This document shows, piece after piece, positions 32,429-40,057 of a stretch of DNA of 64,000 bases (positions are counted from its first letter, which is position 1; every line of letters begins with the position of its first letter). The notes beneath the pieces were generated by a model. It made no database searches, was not told the origin of the DNA, and saw only the letters and a list, made by a program, of their open reading frames with translations. Origin of the DNA: Aeromicrobium phoceense. Lineage in GTDB: Bacteria; Actinomycetota; Actinomycetes; Propionibacteriales; Nocardioidaceae. Where the stretch lies: positions 868,001-932,000 of the forward strand of contig NZ_JACEOG010000001.1 in assembly GCF_013868155.1 (NCBI RefSeq). The letters run 5' to 3'. The position numbers and the translations under genes were made by a program.

Positions 32429-32930
32429 GGGCAAGGATCCTGCGCGTTCGGGCGGTCAGGGTGGCACCTGCCAGCCCCAGTCCCGCGACGAGTCCGGTCC
32501 AGGCGATCGCCCGGCCGGTTCCGGCTCGGCTCGACAGGTCCACCAGGGCGGTCCCGTAGCGAGCGGTGTCGGTCTGCTTGTCCGCCGGACGGCACACGAT
32601 GCGCGTCTCGTCGGGGGCGTCGGGCAGGACGCCGATGAGGTGCCAGCGGCTGCCGTCACTGTCGACGACGATGTCGACCGTGGCGGCGGGCACGGGAGTG
32701 CGCTTCTTCCCGTTGCGCGCGAAGCACGTGACGGCGCGCTCGGGCTGCGGCAGGTCGGTGAGGACGGCGAGGTCGTCGGTGCCGTTGGTCTGGATCGGCT
32801 GGCCGACGGGAACCACCTCCGCCTCGCGCAGCGGGTCCCACGCCGAGGCGGCGAACGCGGTGCCGGCGACCCATGCGAGTGCGGCCACGAACGCGGCGAC
32901 GAGGTACCAGCGTCGTCGGGTCAGGTCCAC
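32421..32930 (-). CDS. Hypothetical membrane protein with two spans
   Basis: 169 residues: membrane helices at about 8-28 and 142-160 flank an outside domain with cysteines in TCFARNGKK and RIVCRPAD, which might pair. GTG 32930 is chosen because a -10 box TAGGCT (32942-32937) ends 6 nt before it, indicating a leaderless mRNA. I do not recognise the family. First gene of the operon with the mycothiol-type enzyme and the C39-like protein. Confidence 0.6.
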   Translation of the reverse strand: MDLTRRRWYLVAAFVAALAWVAGTAFAASAWDPLREAEVVPVGQPIQTNGTDDLAVLTDLPQPERAVTCFARNGKKRTPVPAATVDIVVDSDGSRWHLIGVLPDAPDETRIVCRPADKQTDTARYGTALVDLSSRAGTGRAIAWTGLVAGLGLAGATLTARTRRILAHD

Positions 32931-32936
32931 CCCGAC

Positions 32937-32942
32937 AGCCTA
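32937..32942 (-). promoter_or_regulatory. Leaderless -10 box of the 32930 operon
   Basis: TAGGCT on the minus strand, 6 nt before GTG 32930. Confidence 0.5.
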
Positions 32943-32985
32943 GACGCGCGCGTGCGCCGACGGCCGGAGCCTCCGCCCCCGCCGG

Positions 32986-33048
32986 CCACTTTTGGAAACG
33001 GTCGCACCGTCTGACGTCGTATCGGCGTGCATCCGTTTCCAAAAGTGG
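32986..33048. promoter_or_regulatory. 16-bp perfect inverted repeat with 31-bp spacer
   Basis: CCACTTTTGGAAACGG (32986-33001) and its exact reverse complement at 33033-33048. It lies upstream of the 32930 operon and downstream of the fadE5 terminator. There is no T run, and arms this long and AT-richer than their surroundings suggest a protein-binding or cruciform site rather than a simple terminator. Function unknown. Confidence 0.5.
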
Positions 33049-33073
33049 AGCTGGGGGGCGGGCGTGAACGCAC

Positions 33074-33107
33074 GAGCGGCGCGGACCCAGCCGGGTCCGC
33101 GCCGCTC
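33074..33107 (-). terminator. fadE5 terminator
   Basis: A perfect 15-bp stem (GAGCGGCGCGGACCC with its complement) and a 4-nt loop, starting 17 bp past the stop of the minus-strand fadE5 gene. Confidence 0.85.
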
Positions 33108-33123
33108 GAGGTGAGTCAGTGAC

Positions 33124-34992
33124 TCAGAAGGCAGCCTCGTCGAGCTCCATGACGTCGAGGTCGACGGCCTCGGCCATCGCGCGCTCGGCGGCCAGGCGGG
33201 GCAGGACGTTCTTGGCGAAGAAGGACGCCGCGGCGACCTTGCCCTCGTAGAACGACTTGTCCGCACCGGAGGCGCCGGCGTCGAGCTTGGCCTGCGCCAC
33301 CTCGGCGCCGCGCAGCAGCAGCCACGAGACGACCAGGTCGCCGAGGACGTACACGAGGCGCGTCGTGTTCAGCGCGACCTTGTAGACGTTGCGGGCGTCG
33401 CCGTTCTCGTCGGCCGGGTTGGAGGCCATGAGGTCGTTGAACATCGCGGTGATGACGGCGGTCGCGTCGTCGAGGCCGCGGGCGAGCAGGTCGCGCTCGA
33501 CCTTCAGGCGACCGTTGCCGGCCTCGTTGTCGATGAACGACTTGATCTGCTCGGACAGGTAGCCCAGCGCACGGCCCTGGTCCTTCACGATCTTGCGGAA
33601 GAACAGGTCCTGGCCCTGGATGGCCGTGGTGCCCTCGTAGAGCGTGTCGATCTTCGCGTCGCGGACGTACTGCTCGAGCGGGTACTCCTGCAGGAAGCCG
33701 GAGCCGCCGAACGTCTGCAGCGCCTCGGTGCCCAGCAGGACCCACGAGCGCTCGGAGCCGTAGCCCTTGACGAGCGGCAGCAGCAGGTCGTTGACCGAGG
33801 CCGCGAGGCTGGCGTCCTCGCCCGAGACCTTCTTGATCTGTACCTCGTCCTGGAACGTGGCCGCGTAGATCATCAGCGAGCGCAGGCCCTCGGCGAACGC
33901 CTTCTGCGTGAGCAGCGAGCGACGCACGTCGGGGTGGTGCGTGATCGTGACGCGCGGCGCGTCCTTCGCGGGGTTGGTCAGGTCGGCGCCCTGCACGCGC
34001 TCCTTGGCGTACTCCAGCGCGTTGAGGTAGCCGGTCGACAGCGTCGCGATGGCCTTGGCGCCCACCATCATGCGGGCGTTCTCGATGACGCGGAACATCT
34101 GGTTGATGCCGTCGTGCACCTCGCCGAGCAGCCAGCCGGTGGCCGGGCCGCCGAGCTGCGCGTCGCCGAAGGTGACCTCGCACGTGGCCGAGACCTTGAT
34201 GCCCATCTTCTTCTCGACGTTCGTCACGTAGACGCCGTTGCGCTCGCCGGTCAGCTCGCCGGTCTCGAGGTCGAAGTGGTGCTCGGGGACCAGGAAGAGC
34301 GACAGGCCCTTCGTGCCCGGGCCGCCGGCGCCCTCGACGCCCACCGGACGGGCCAGCACCAGGTGCATGGTGTTCTCGCCGAGATCGCTCACGGCGGAGG
34401 TGATGAAGCGCTTGACGCCCTCGATGCGCCACGTGCCGTCCTCGTTCGGGAAGGCCTTGGTGCGGCCGGCGCCGACGTCGGAGCCGGCGTCGGGCTCGGT
34501 GAGCACCATCGTGGTCAGCCACTGGCGCTCGATCATGATCTCGGCGATCTTCTGGTCGCGGTCGGTGCCGTTCTCCCACACGACGCGGCTGAAGGCCGGG
34601 CCGGCGCCGTACATCCAGATGGCGGGGTTGGCGCCGAGGACGAACTCGCCCATGGACCACACGAGGGAGGAGGGGGCGGGCTGGCCGCCGAGCTCGGTGG
34701 GCAGCTGCAGGCGCCACCACTCGGCGTCCATCCAGGCCTTGTAGCTCTTGGCGAAGGCGGGGTTCTGCTGCAGCGAGTGCGTCGCGGGGTCGTAGACCGG
34801 CGGGTTGCGGTCGGCGTCGGCGAAGGACGCGGCGAGGTCCTCGCGCGACAGGCGCTCGACCTCGGAGAGGATGCTCTTCGCCGTGTCGACGTCGACCTCG
34901 TCGAACGGGCCGGTGCCCAGGACGGACTGCCGGTCGAACAGCTCGAAGAGGTTGAACTCGACGTCGCGCAGGTTGCTCTTGTAGTGGCTCAT
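33124..34992 (-). CDS. fadE5: Acyl-CoA dehydrogenase, FadE5-like
   Basis: 622 residues, the long form of the family. The N-terminus [18 protein letters not shown] is characteristic of mycobacterial FadE5. [10 protein letters not shown] binds flavin/substrate, and the catalytic glutamate is in [12 protein letters not shown] near 450. An extra C-terminal helical domain covers about 470-622. FadE5 oxidises a broad range of medium- to long-chain acyl-CoAs. A palindromic operator precedes it. Together with EtfD it forms the electron path from fatty acids to quinone. Confidence 0.88.
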   Translation of the reverse strand: MSHYKSNLRDVEFNLFELFDRQSVLGTGPFDEVDVDTAKSILSEVERLSREDLAASFADADRNPPVYDPATHSLQQNPAFAKSYKAWMDAEWWRLQLPTELGGQPAPSSLVWSMGEFVLGANPAIWMYGAGPAFSRVVWENGTDRDQKIAEIMIERQWLTTMVLTEPDAGSDVGAGRTKAFPNEDGTWRIEGVKRFITSAVSDLGENTMHLVLARPVGVEGAGGPGTKGLSLFLVPEHHFDLETGELTGERNGVYVTNVEKKMGIKVSATCEVTFGDAQLGGPATGWLLGEVHDGINQMFRVIENARMMVGAKAIATLSTGYLNALEYAKERVQGADLTNPAKDAPRVTITHHPDVRRSLLTQKAFAEGLRSLMIYAATFQDEVQIKKVSGEDASLAASVNDLLLPLVKGYGSERSWVLLGTEALQTFGGSGFLQEYPLEQYVRDAKIDTLYEGTTAIQGQDLFFRKIVKDQGRALGYLSEQIKSFIDNEAGNGRLKVERDLLARGLDDATAVITAMFNDLMASNPADENGDARNVYKVALNTTRLVYVLGDLVVSWLLLRGAEVAQAKLDAGASGADKSFYEGKVAAASFFAKNVLPRLAAERAMAEAVDLDVMELDEAAF

Positions 34993-35021
34993 GGGCCGTG
35001 GGACCTCCGGGAAAGGGGACT

Positions 35022-35054
35022 GCCAGTGTTACTGGCGGGTTCTACTGGCCAGTA
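35022..35054 (-). promoter_or_regulatory. Twin TACTGG palindromic operator of fadE5
   Basis: GCCAGTGTTACTGGC (35022-35036; 6-bp arms) and the perfect 12-bp palindrome TACTGGCCAGTA (35043-35054) lie 30-62 bp upstream of the fadE5 ATG. Two dyads sharing the TACTGG half-site are typical of TetR-family control of fatty-acid genes; the regulator is not in this window. Confidence 0.6.
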
Positions 35055-35102
35055 ACTAGATACTACTCCAGCCACCGTCGAGCACAAAGGCCGTTCGGGG
35101 AA

Positions 35103-35141
35103 AAGAAAAACGACCCGCTCCTCAGGGGAGGCGGGTCGGTT
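35103..35141 (-). terminator. Terminator of the 36-residue ORF
   Basis: On the minus strand the stem (CGACCCGCCTCC pairing with GGAGCGGGTCG, one bulged base) is followed by TTTTTCTTTTCC (35112-35101). One of the few hairpins here with a true T run, it lies about 15 bp after the stop at 35154 and supports that ORF being transcribed. Confidence 0.75.
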
Positions 35142-35153
35142 CCGTGAAGGGGT

Positions 35154-35264
35154 TCAGGCGCGACGGGCGGGGATGCGCGTCAGGCCGTCGGTGGCGACCA
35201 GGTAGGCCGTGTGGATCGTGCCGGCGGTGACGGCGACGATGCCGGAGAGTGCGAGGAAGGTCAT
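35154..35264 (-). CDS. 36-residue single-span membrane peptide
   Basis: MTFLALSGIVAVTAGTIHTA then YLVATDGLTRIPARRA: one hydrophobic helix (2-21) and a basic tail. AAAGGAG lies 7 nt upstream of the ATG and a T-tailed terminator follows the stop, so this is very likely a real gene, though below the usual size cut-off. It is divergent from a LysR regulator with only 90 bp between starts, the classic layout for a LysR target. Function unknown. Confidence 0.7.
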   Translation of the reverse strand: MTFLALSGIVAVTAGTIHTAYLVATDGLTRIPARRA

Positions 35265-35270
35265 GAGCGT

Positions 35271-35306
35271 GCTCCTTTCGTTCCCTTCCATTGTGTGACG
35301 TTCAAC
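35271..35306 (-). promoter_or_regulatory. Candidate promoter of the 36-residue ORF in the LysR intergenic region
   Basis: On the minus strand TTGTCC, a 17-nt spacer, then CACAAT, about 25-30 nt before the ATG. The area also holds ATTGT...ACAAT inverted half-sites suited to a LysR-type regulator. Confidence 0.4.
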
Positions 35307-35342
35307 TGTCAAGGACAATCCAACGGAACTATGCCCAACGTG

Positions 35343-35348
35343 TAGTTT
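35343..35348 (+). promoter_or_regulatory. Leaderless -10 box of the lysR gene
   Basis: TAGTTT ends 6 nt before ATG 35355. Confidence 0.45.
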
Positions 35349-35354
35349 GCCTAC

Positions 35355-36275
35355 ATGGACACCCGACGCCTTGCGATGCTGCGCGAATTGGCCGAGCGGG
35401 GCACCGTCGGCGCGGTGGCCGACGAGATGAACGTCACACCTTCCGCGGTCTCCCAGCAGCTGAAACTGCTGGAGGCGGAGGCGGGTGTGCCCCTGCTGGA
35501 GCCCGCGGGCCGCGGCGTCCGCCTCACCGCGGCCGGGCGTGCCCTGGCCGAGACGGCCACCGAGGTGGCCGTCGCGCTCGAGCGCGCCGAGGCCCGGTGG
35601 CGCGAGTACCTCGGCGGCCCGGCAGGAGACGTCACCCTGACGGTCTTCCCCACGGGCGGCGAGATGCTGCTGCCCGGACTGCTTACTCGCGTGGTCGCCG
35701 AGCCCGCCGTGAACCTCATCTGCACCGACCGCGACCCCACCCAGCGGTTCGACGTGCTCGACATGGTGGCGAACTTCGACATCGTGGTCGCCGACTCGCC
35801 CGCCGCGACCGAGGAGTGGCACGACCGCGGGCTCCAGCTCGTGTCACTGCTGCGCGAGCCACTCGACGTGGCACTGCCGGAGAGCCACCGCCTCGCGGCG
35901 AAGCAGAGCCTGTCGCCGAAGGACGTCATCGGCGAGACGTGGATCGGGGCGCCGCACGGCTATCCCTACGACCGGGTGCTGCAGCAGCTCGTGGCGGTGA
36001 CCGGCGAGTCGGTGCGGATCGCGCAGCGCTTCGACGACAACGGCGTGGTCGAGGCCGTCGTCGCCGCGGGCCACGGCATCGCGATCCTGCCGCGCTTCAC
36101 GACACGGACGCGTGACAACGGGCTCGTGACCCGCCCGCTCGTCGGCATCCGGGCGCGGCGCGACATCACGGCGGTGCTGCGGCCCGACCGGTTCGAGCGA
36201 CCCAGCGTGCGCTTCTGCGTCCAGGCCCTGCGCGAGGAGGCCCGCACGGTCGCCGACCGGCACGCCGCCGTCTGA
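35355..36275 (+). CDS. LysR-family transcriptional regulator
   Basis: 306 residues. The winged helix-turn-helix covers 1-60 (LAMLRELAERGTVGAVADEM, VTPSAVSQQLKLLEAEAGVP), followed by a coiled linker and a periplasmic-binding-like effector domain from about 92. The effector is unknown. It is divergent from the 36-residue membrane ORF, its most probable target. Confidence 0.85.
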   Translation: MDTRRLAMLRELAERGTVGAVADEMNVTPSAVSQQLKLLEAEAGVPLLEPAGRGVRLTAAGRALAETATEVAVALERAEARWREYLGGPAGDVTLTVFPTGGEMLLPGLLTRVVAEPAVNLICTDRDPTQRFDVLDMVANFDIVVADSPAATEEWHDRGLQLVSLLREPLDVALPESHRLAAKQSLSPKDVIGETWIGAPHGYPYDRVLQQLVAVTGESVRIAQRFDDNGVVEAVVAAGHGIAILPRFTTRTRDNGLVTRPLVGIRARRDITAVLRPDRFERPSVRFCVQALREEARTVADRHAAV

Positions 36276-36371
36276 CCCCTTGCGCCGGGCGCCGTGGCGA
36301 TTACGCTGAGCCCACTCACGCCATCGGGGGCAGCAGAGTGCCGACCCCCGCGTCTCGTTCAGGGGGAACAG

Positions 36372-37181
36372 ATGACGAGTGTCCACGACCGTCCCACCCA
36401 CCGCCGCGCTCGCCGCCGGCTGCGCCTCGCCCTCGCCGCGGCCGCCGTGCTCACGATCGGAGCCGTCGCTCCGGCCCACGCGGCCAGGATCACCGGCACC
36501 GAGGGGCCGGACTGGCTCGACGGCACGACCGGGAACGACAGCATCTACCTGTACGGAGAGGACGACCACGTGGTCGCGCTCGCTGGCGACGACTACGTCG
36601 ACGGAGGACCGGGCCACGACACGCTCGTGGGCGACGCCGACAGCGACGCGGTCCTGGGTGGCATCGATCGGCTCTTCGGCGGCGACGGGAACGACGCACT
36701 CCTGGGCAGCGGGGGTGGGGACGAGCTCCACGGCGGTGGCGGCAACGACAGCATCGGCGGTGAGCACGGTGACGACGACATCTGGGGCGACGAGGGTGAC
36801 GATTGGCTGCGCGGCGACGCGGGCCACGACATGATCATCGGTGGTCCTGGCAACGACTCGATCTCCGGTGGTCCCGGCAACGACGAGATCAGCGGTGGCG
36901 TCGGCGTGGACACCCTGAACGGTGGCGAGGGGAACGACCAGATCAGTGTCACCGAATCCGACAGGGTCGACGCCGGCTCCGGTGACGACGAGGTGCTCAT
37001 CAGCCAGGTGGCGAGCGGCGCCTCCGTCTACTGCGGCGACGGCTACGACTCCGTGACCTTCCTGACCTACGGCTGGCTCGTCGGCAGCGCCCAGGTCGAC
37101 GCCTCCTGCGAGCGGGTCACGTCGAGGCCGCTCAAGGGCGACACCTCGTACCCGACCCCGCCCGGACCGGAGGCCAGCTGA
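36372..37181 (+). CDS. Secreted RTX-type calcium-binding repeat protein
   Basis: 269 residues from ATG 36372 (GGGGGAA upstream). Signal peptide to about residue 38 (PAHAAR). Then nonapeptide repeats of the GGxGxDxL kind: GTTGNDSI, GGDGNDALLG, GGGGNDSIGG, GGPGNDSISG, GGPGNDEISG, GGEGNDQI, forming a calcium-filled beta roll at about 50-210. Two cysteines near the end (YCGDGYDS, DASCERV) could pair. RTX proteins normally leave by type I secretion, but this one has a Sec signal and no type I genes nearby. Role unknown. Confidence 0.78.
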   Translation: MTSVHDRPTHRRARRRLRLALAAAAVLTIGAVAPAHAARITGTEGPDWLDGTTGNDSIYLYGEDDHVVALAGDDYVDGGPGHDTLVGDADSDAVLGGIDRLFGGDGNDALLGSGGGDELHGGGGNDSIGGEHGDDDIWGDEGDDWLRGDAGHDMIIGGPGNDSISGGPGNDEISGGVGVDTLNGGEGNDQISVTESDRVDAGSGDDEVLISQVASGASVYCGDGYDSVTFLTYGWLVGSAQVDASCERVTSRPLKGDTSYPTPPGPEAS

Positions 37182-37187
37182 GCGCCG

Positions 37188-37919
37188 TCAGCGCAGCGCG
37201 TCGACCAGCAGCCACGCCGCGACGAGCGTGATCGCCACGAGGTAGATCCGGTCGAAGCGGCGCTCGGGCATCCGGTCGAGGACGCGACTGCCCACCCAGG
37301 TCCCGGTGATGACGCCGACGATGCCGACGGCGGCCGCCGGGGCCTGGGCGGCGGGCAGCAGCCCGACCGCGCCGAAGATCACGAGCTTGGCGGCGTGACC
37401 CGCCACCTGCGACGCGGCGAAGGTGCCGACGAATCCCATCCTGTCCTTGGTGCCGGCCCGGAAGAACGGCGCGGCCAGCGTGCCGGTTGCCCCGACCACC
37501 GGGTTGAGGGCACCGAGCACACCACCCATCGCGATCCACCCGCCCGGGCTCGGCGCGGGCAGCGGACGCGAGAGCCACACGGGCACCCACGTCGCCACGA
37601 GGACCGCGATGGCGATGGCCGCCTGCAGCGCGGCATCCGGTGCCTGGCGCGCCAGCGACAAGGTCAACGCGCCCGCGGGCAGCAGGAGCAGGGAGGTGCG
37701 CCACACGATCCGCCAGTCGACGTCACGGCGGCGGACCAGCGTCCGGGTGCCGTTCGACACCACTTGGATGGCGGCGTGCAGCGGCAGCGCGACGAGCGGG
37801 TCGAGGAACGCGACGAGCACGGCCAGCAGGACGACGCCGCCGCCGAAGCCCAGCACCGCGGTGAGCGCTGACGTCGCGAACGCGCACGCTCCGACCAGCA
37901 GCACCAGGGTGGGATCCAC
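37188..37919 (-). CDS. TauE/SafE-family membrane permease
   Basis: 243 residues, about eight hydrophobic helices in two halves. The N-terminal GACAFATSALTAVLGFGGGVVLLAVLV and the second-half GALNPVVGATGTLAAPFF are the paired glycine motifs of sulfite exporter TauE/SafE proteins. Likely moves sulfonates, sulfite or another organic anion. Convergent with the RTX gene, 6 bp between stops. Confidence 0.8.
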   Translation of the reverse strand: MDPTLVLLVGACAFATSALTAVLGFGGGVVLLAVLVAFLDPLVALPLHAAIQVVSNGTRTLVRRRDVDWRIVWRTSLLLLPAGALTLSLARQAPDAALQAAIAIAVLVATWVPVWLSRPLPAPSPGGWIAMGGVLGALNPVVGATGTLAAPFFRAGTKDRMGFVGTFAASQVAGHAAKLVIFGAVGLLPAAQAPAAAVGIVGVITGTWVGSRVLDRMPERRFDRIYLVAITLVAAWLLVDALR

Positions 37920-37937
37920 CCGCCCATGTCTACAGGG

Positions 37938-39218
37938 TCAGGCGCCCGGGTCGACGCTCTCGGTGGCCACCTCGGCGTCGGGATCGCGCTGGACGATCCG
38001 CATGACGTGGTAGATCACGATCGCGGCGACCGAGCCCAGCGTGATGCCCGACAGCGACACGTCACCGCGCGTGATCGTGAGGTTGCCGATGCCGATGATG
38101 AGAGCCGCGGCAGCCGTGTAGAGGTTGATCGGGTTGGCGAAGTCGACGTGGTGGTCCATCCAGATGCGCACGCCGATCAGGCCGATGAGGCCGTAGAGCG
38201 CGACCGTCACGCCGCCGATGACGCCCTCGGGGATCGTCCCGAGCAGCTCACCGAACTTGGGGGAGAGGCTCAGCAGCATCGCCACGACGCCGGCCACCAC
38301 GTAGGCGGCGCTGGAGAAGACGCGCGTCGCGGTCATGACCCCGATGTTCTCGCCGTACGTGGTGGTCGCCGAGCCGCCGAAGCCGCCGGCGATCGTGGTG
38401 GCCAAGCCGTCGGCGATGAGGGCGCGACCCGTCTCCTCGTTGATGGCCGGCCGGTCGGTGAGGTGGGCGACGCTGCGGACGTGGCCGATGTTCTCGGCGA
38501 TCAGCGCCAGCACGATCGGCAGGAACATCGGCAGCACGGACCACTCGACCGTGGGGGTGTGGAACTCGGGAAAGCCGACCCAGTCGGCCTTCTCGACCTT
38601 GCTGAAGTCGATCTCCCCCGAGGCGAGTGCCACGAGGTAGCCCGCGACGATGCCGAAGAGGATCGACAGCCGCGCGGCGAACCCGGTGAGCAGCACGGCC
38701 GAGAGGCAGATGACCGCCAGCGTGATCGTGGCGAGCCACGGCGCCTTGGCGAAGTTGTCGGTGGCGGCGCCGGCCAGGGCGAAGCCGATGAGCGCGACGA
38801 TGGCGCCGGTGACGACCGGGGGCATCAGCGTCTCGAGCCACGCCCGCCCGGTGGCCTGCACGAGGAAGCCGAACGCGGCCAGCGTGATGCCCGTGCACAT
38901 GATGCCGAACAGGGCGGCGCCCATGTTGTCGTCGAGGACGAGCGCGTGGACCGGGGAGATGAACGCGAATGACGACCCGAGGTAGCTGGGCAGCCGGCCG
39001 CGGGTGATCGCCAGGAAGAGCAGGGTGCCGAAGCCGGAGAAGAACAGCGTCGTCGTCGGCGGCATCTCGGTGAGGAGCGGCACGAGGAACGTCGCGCCGA
39101 ACATCGCCACGACGTGCTGGGCGCCGAAGCCCAGGGTGCGCGGCCAGGAGAGGCGCTCTTCGGGCAGGACGATCGCGCCGGGGGAGACGTTCGAGCCGTC
39201 ACCATGCAGGGTCCACAT
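37938..39218 (-). CDS. Uracil/xanthine permease (NCS2 family, UraA/PyrP-like)
   Basis: 426 residues from ATG 39218, about 14 hydrophobic spans. LGFGAQHVVAMFGATFLVPLL at the start, SPVHALVLDDN, and PIVLALIAENIGHVRSV with the conserved Glu, then ATTTYGENIGVMTATRVFS, are the uracil permease signatures. It co-transports uracil (possibly xanthine) with protons. The 63-bp leader contains CTCACGC/GCGTGAG inverted arms but no riboswitch that I recognise. Confidence 0.83.
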   Translation of the reverse strand: MWTLHGDGSNVSPGAIVLPEERLSWPRTLGFGAQHVVAMFGATFLVPLLTEMPPTTTLFFSGFGTLLFLAITRGRLPSYLGSSFAFISPVHALVLDDNMGAALFGIMCTGITLAAFGFLVQATGRAWLETLMPPVVTGAIVALIGFALAGAATDNFAKAPWLATITLAVICLSAVLLTGFAARLSILFGIVAGYLVALASGEIDFSKVEKADWVGFPEFHTPTVEWSVLPMFLPIVLALIAENIGHVRSVAHLTDRPAINEETGRALIADGLATTIAGGFGGSATTTYGENIGVMTATRVFSSAAYVVAGVVAMLLSLSPKFGELLGTIPEGVIGGVTVALYGLIGLIGVRIWMDHHVDFANPINLYTAAAALIIGIGNLTITRGDVSLSGITLGSVAAIVIYHVMRIVQRDPDAEVATESVDPGA

Positions 39219-39281
39219 GGGAACTGACCTTCTCACGCCCCTCGGCCGGAGTCGACGGGCGTCCGGTGTCAGCGTGAGGCG

Positions 39282-40034
39282 TCAGCGTCCGGCGAACCTC
39301 GCGGCGAACGCCGCGAACTCCGGGCTGCTGAGCGACTCGGCCTGCGCCCACGACTCGAAGTTGAGCGACTCGTGGAGGTCGTCGCGCGCCGCGATCGCGA
39401 CCGACTTCTTGATGTCGGACATCAACTTGGGGTTGCGTATGCTCCACGACGCGGCGAGTTCGGCGGCACGGGCCTTCGGGTCGTCGGCGATCTCCTGGGC
39501 GATGCCCAGCCGCAGGGCGGCCTCGGCCTTGATGATGTCGCCGTTGAAGAGGGCTGCGGCCGTGTTGGCCGAGCCGATGCGCTGGGTGAGCATCCACGTG
39601 CAGCCGCCGCCGGGGTGCAGGCCGATCTTGCTGAAGGTGGGCCCGAAGCCGCCCTCGGGTCCCGCCACGATGACGTCGCACGCGAGGGCGATGTTCAGCC
39701 CGGCGCCGACCGCCGCGCCGTGCACTGCTGCGACCGTGGGGATCGAGAGGTTCCGGATGCCCAGGAACGAGGCGTAGACGTTCATCAGGTGCTCGCGCAG
39801 GACGTCGGCCGGGCGGCCGGTGTCGCCGAAGAGGCTCTCGAGATTCGCGCCCGAGCAGAAGGCCTTGCCGGCGCCCGTGACCACGAGGGCGCGGGCCTCG
39901 TCGTCGGCGGCGACGGACTCGACGGCCGCGCGTAGCTCCTCCAGTAGCGGCCAGTCGAGGGCGTTGAGGCGCTCGGGGGCGTTCAGCGTGATCGTGCGGA
40001 CGGAGTCTTCGCGCGTGAGCTCGACGAGTGTCAT
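39282..40034 (-). CDS. Crotonase-fold protein lacking the usual catalytic acids
   Basis: 250 residues. Oxyanion-hole segments CSGANL (60-65) and GAAVGAGLNIAL (107-118) are intact. Where hydratases have catalytic glutamates the sequence reads FGPTFSKIGLHPGGGCTW, with neither acid, and the Asp of PaaG-type isomerases is a glycine. It may be a thioesterase, an isomerase using another residue, or a CoA-binding relic. ATG 40034 sits 7 nt from a minus-strand TAGGGT box, matching a leaderless start. Confidence 0.75.
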   Translation of the reverse strand: MTLVELTREDSVRTITLNAPERLNALDWPLLEELRAAVESVAADDEARALVVTGAGKAFCSGANLESLFGDTGRPADVLREHLMNVYASFLGIRNLSIPTVAAVHGAAVGAGLNIALACDVIVAGPEGGFGPTFSKIGLHPGGGCTWMLTQRIGSANTAAALFNGDIIKAEAALRLGIAQEIADDPKARAAELAASWSIRNPKLMSDIKKSVAIAARDDLHESLNFESWAQAESLSSPEFAAFAARFAGR

Positions 40035-40041
40035 GCGGATC

Positions 40042-40051
40042 ACCCTACGAT
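40042..40051. promoter_or_regulatory. Overlapping divergent -10 boxes
   Basis: Minus-strand TAGGGT (40047-40042) is 7 nt from ATG 40034. Plus-strand TACGAT (40046-40051) is 6 nt from ATG 40058. The boxes share two base pairs, so both leaderless genes are driven from one 10-bp core. Confidence 0.5.
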
Positions 40052-40057
40052 CAATCC

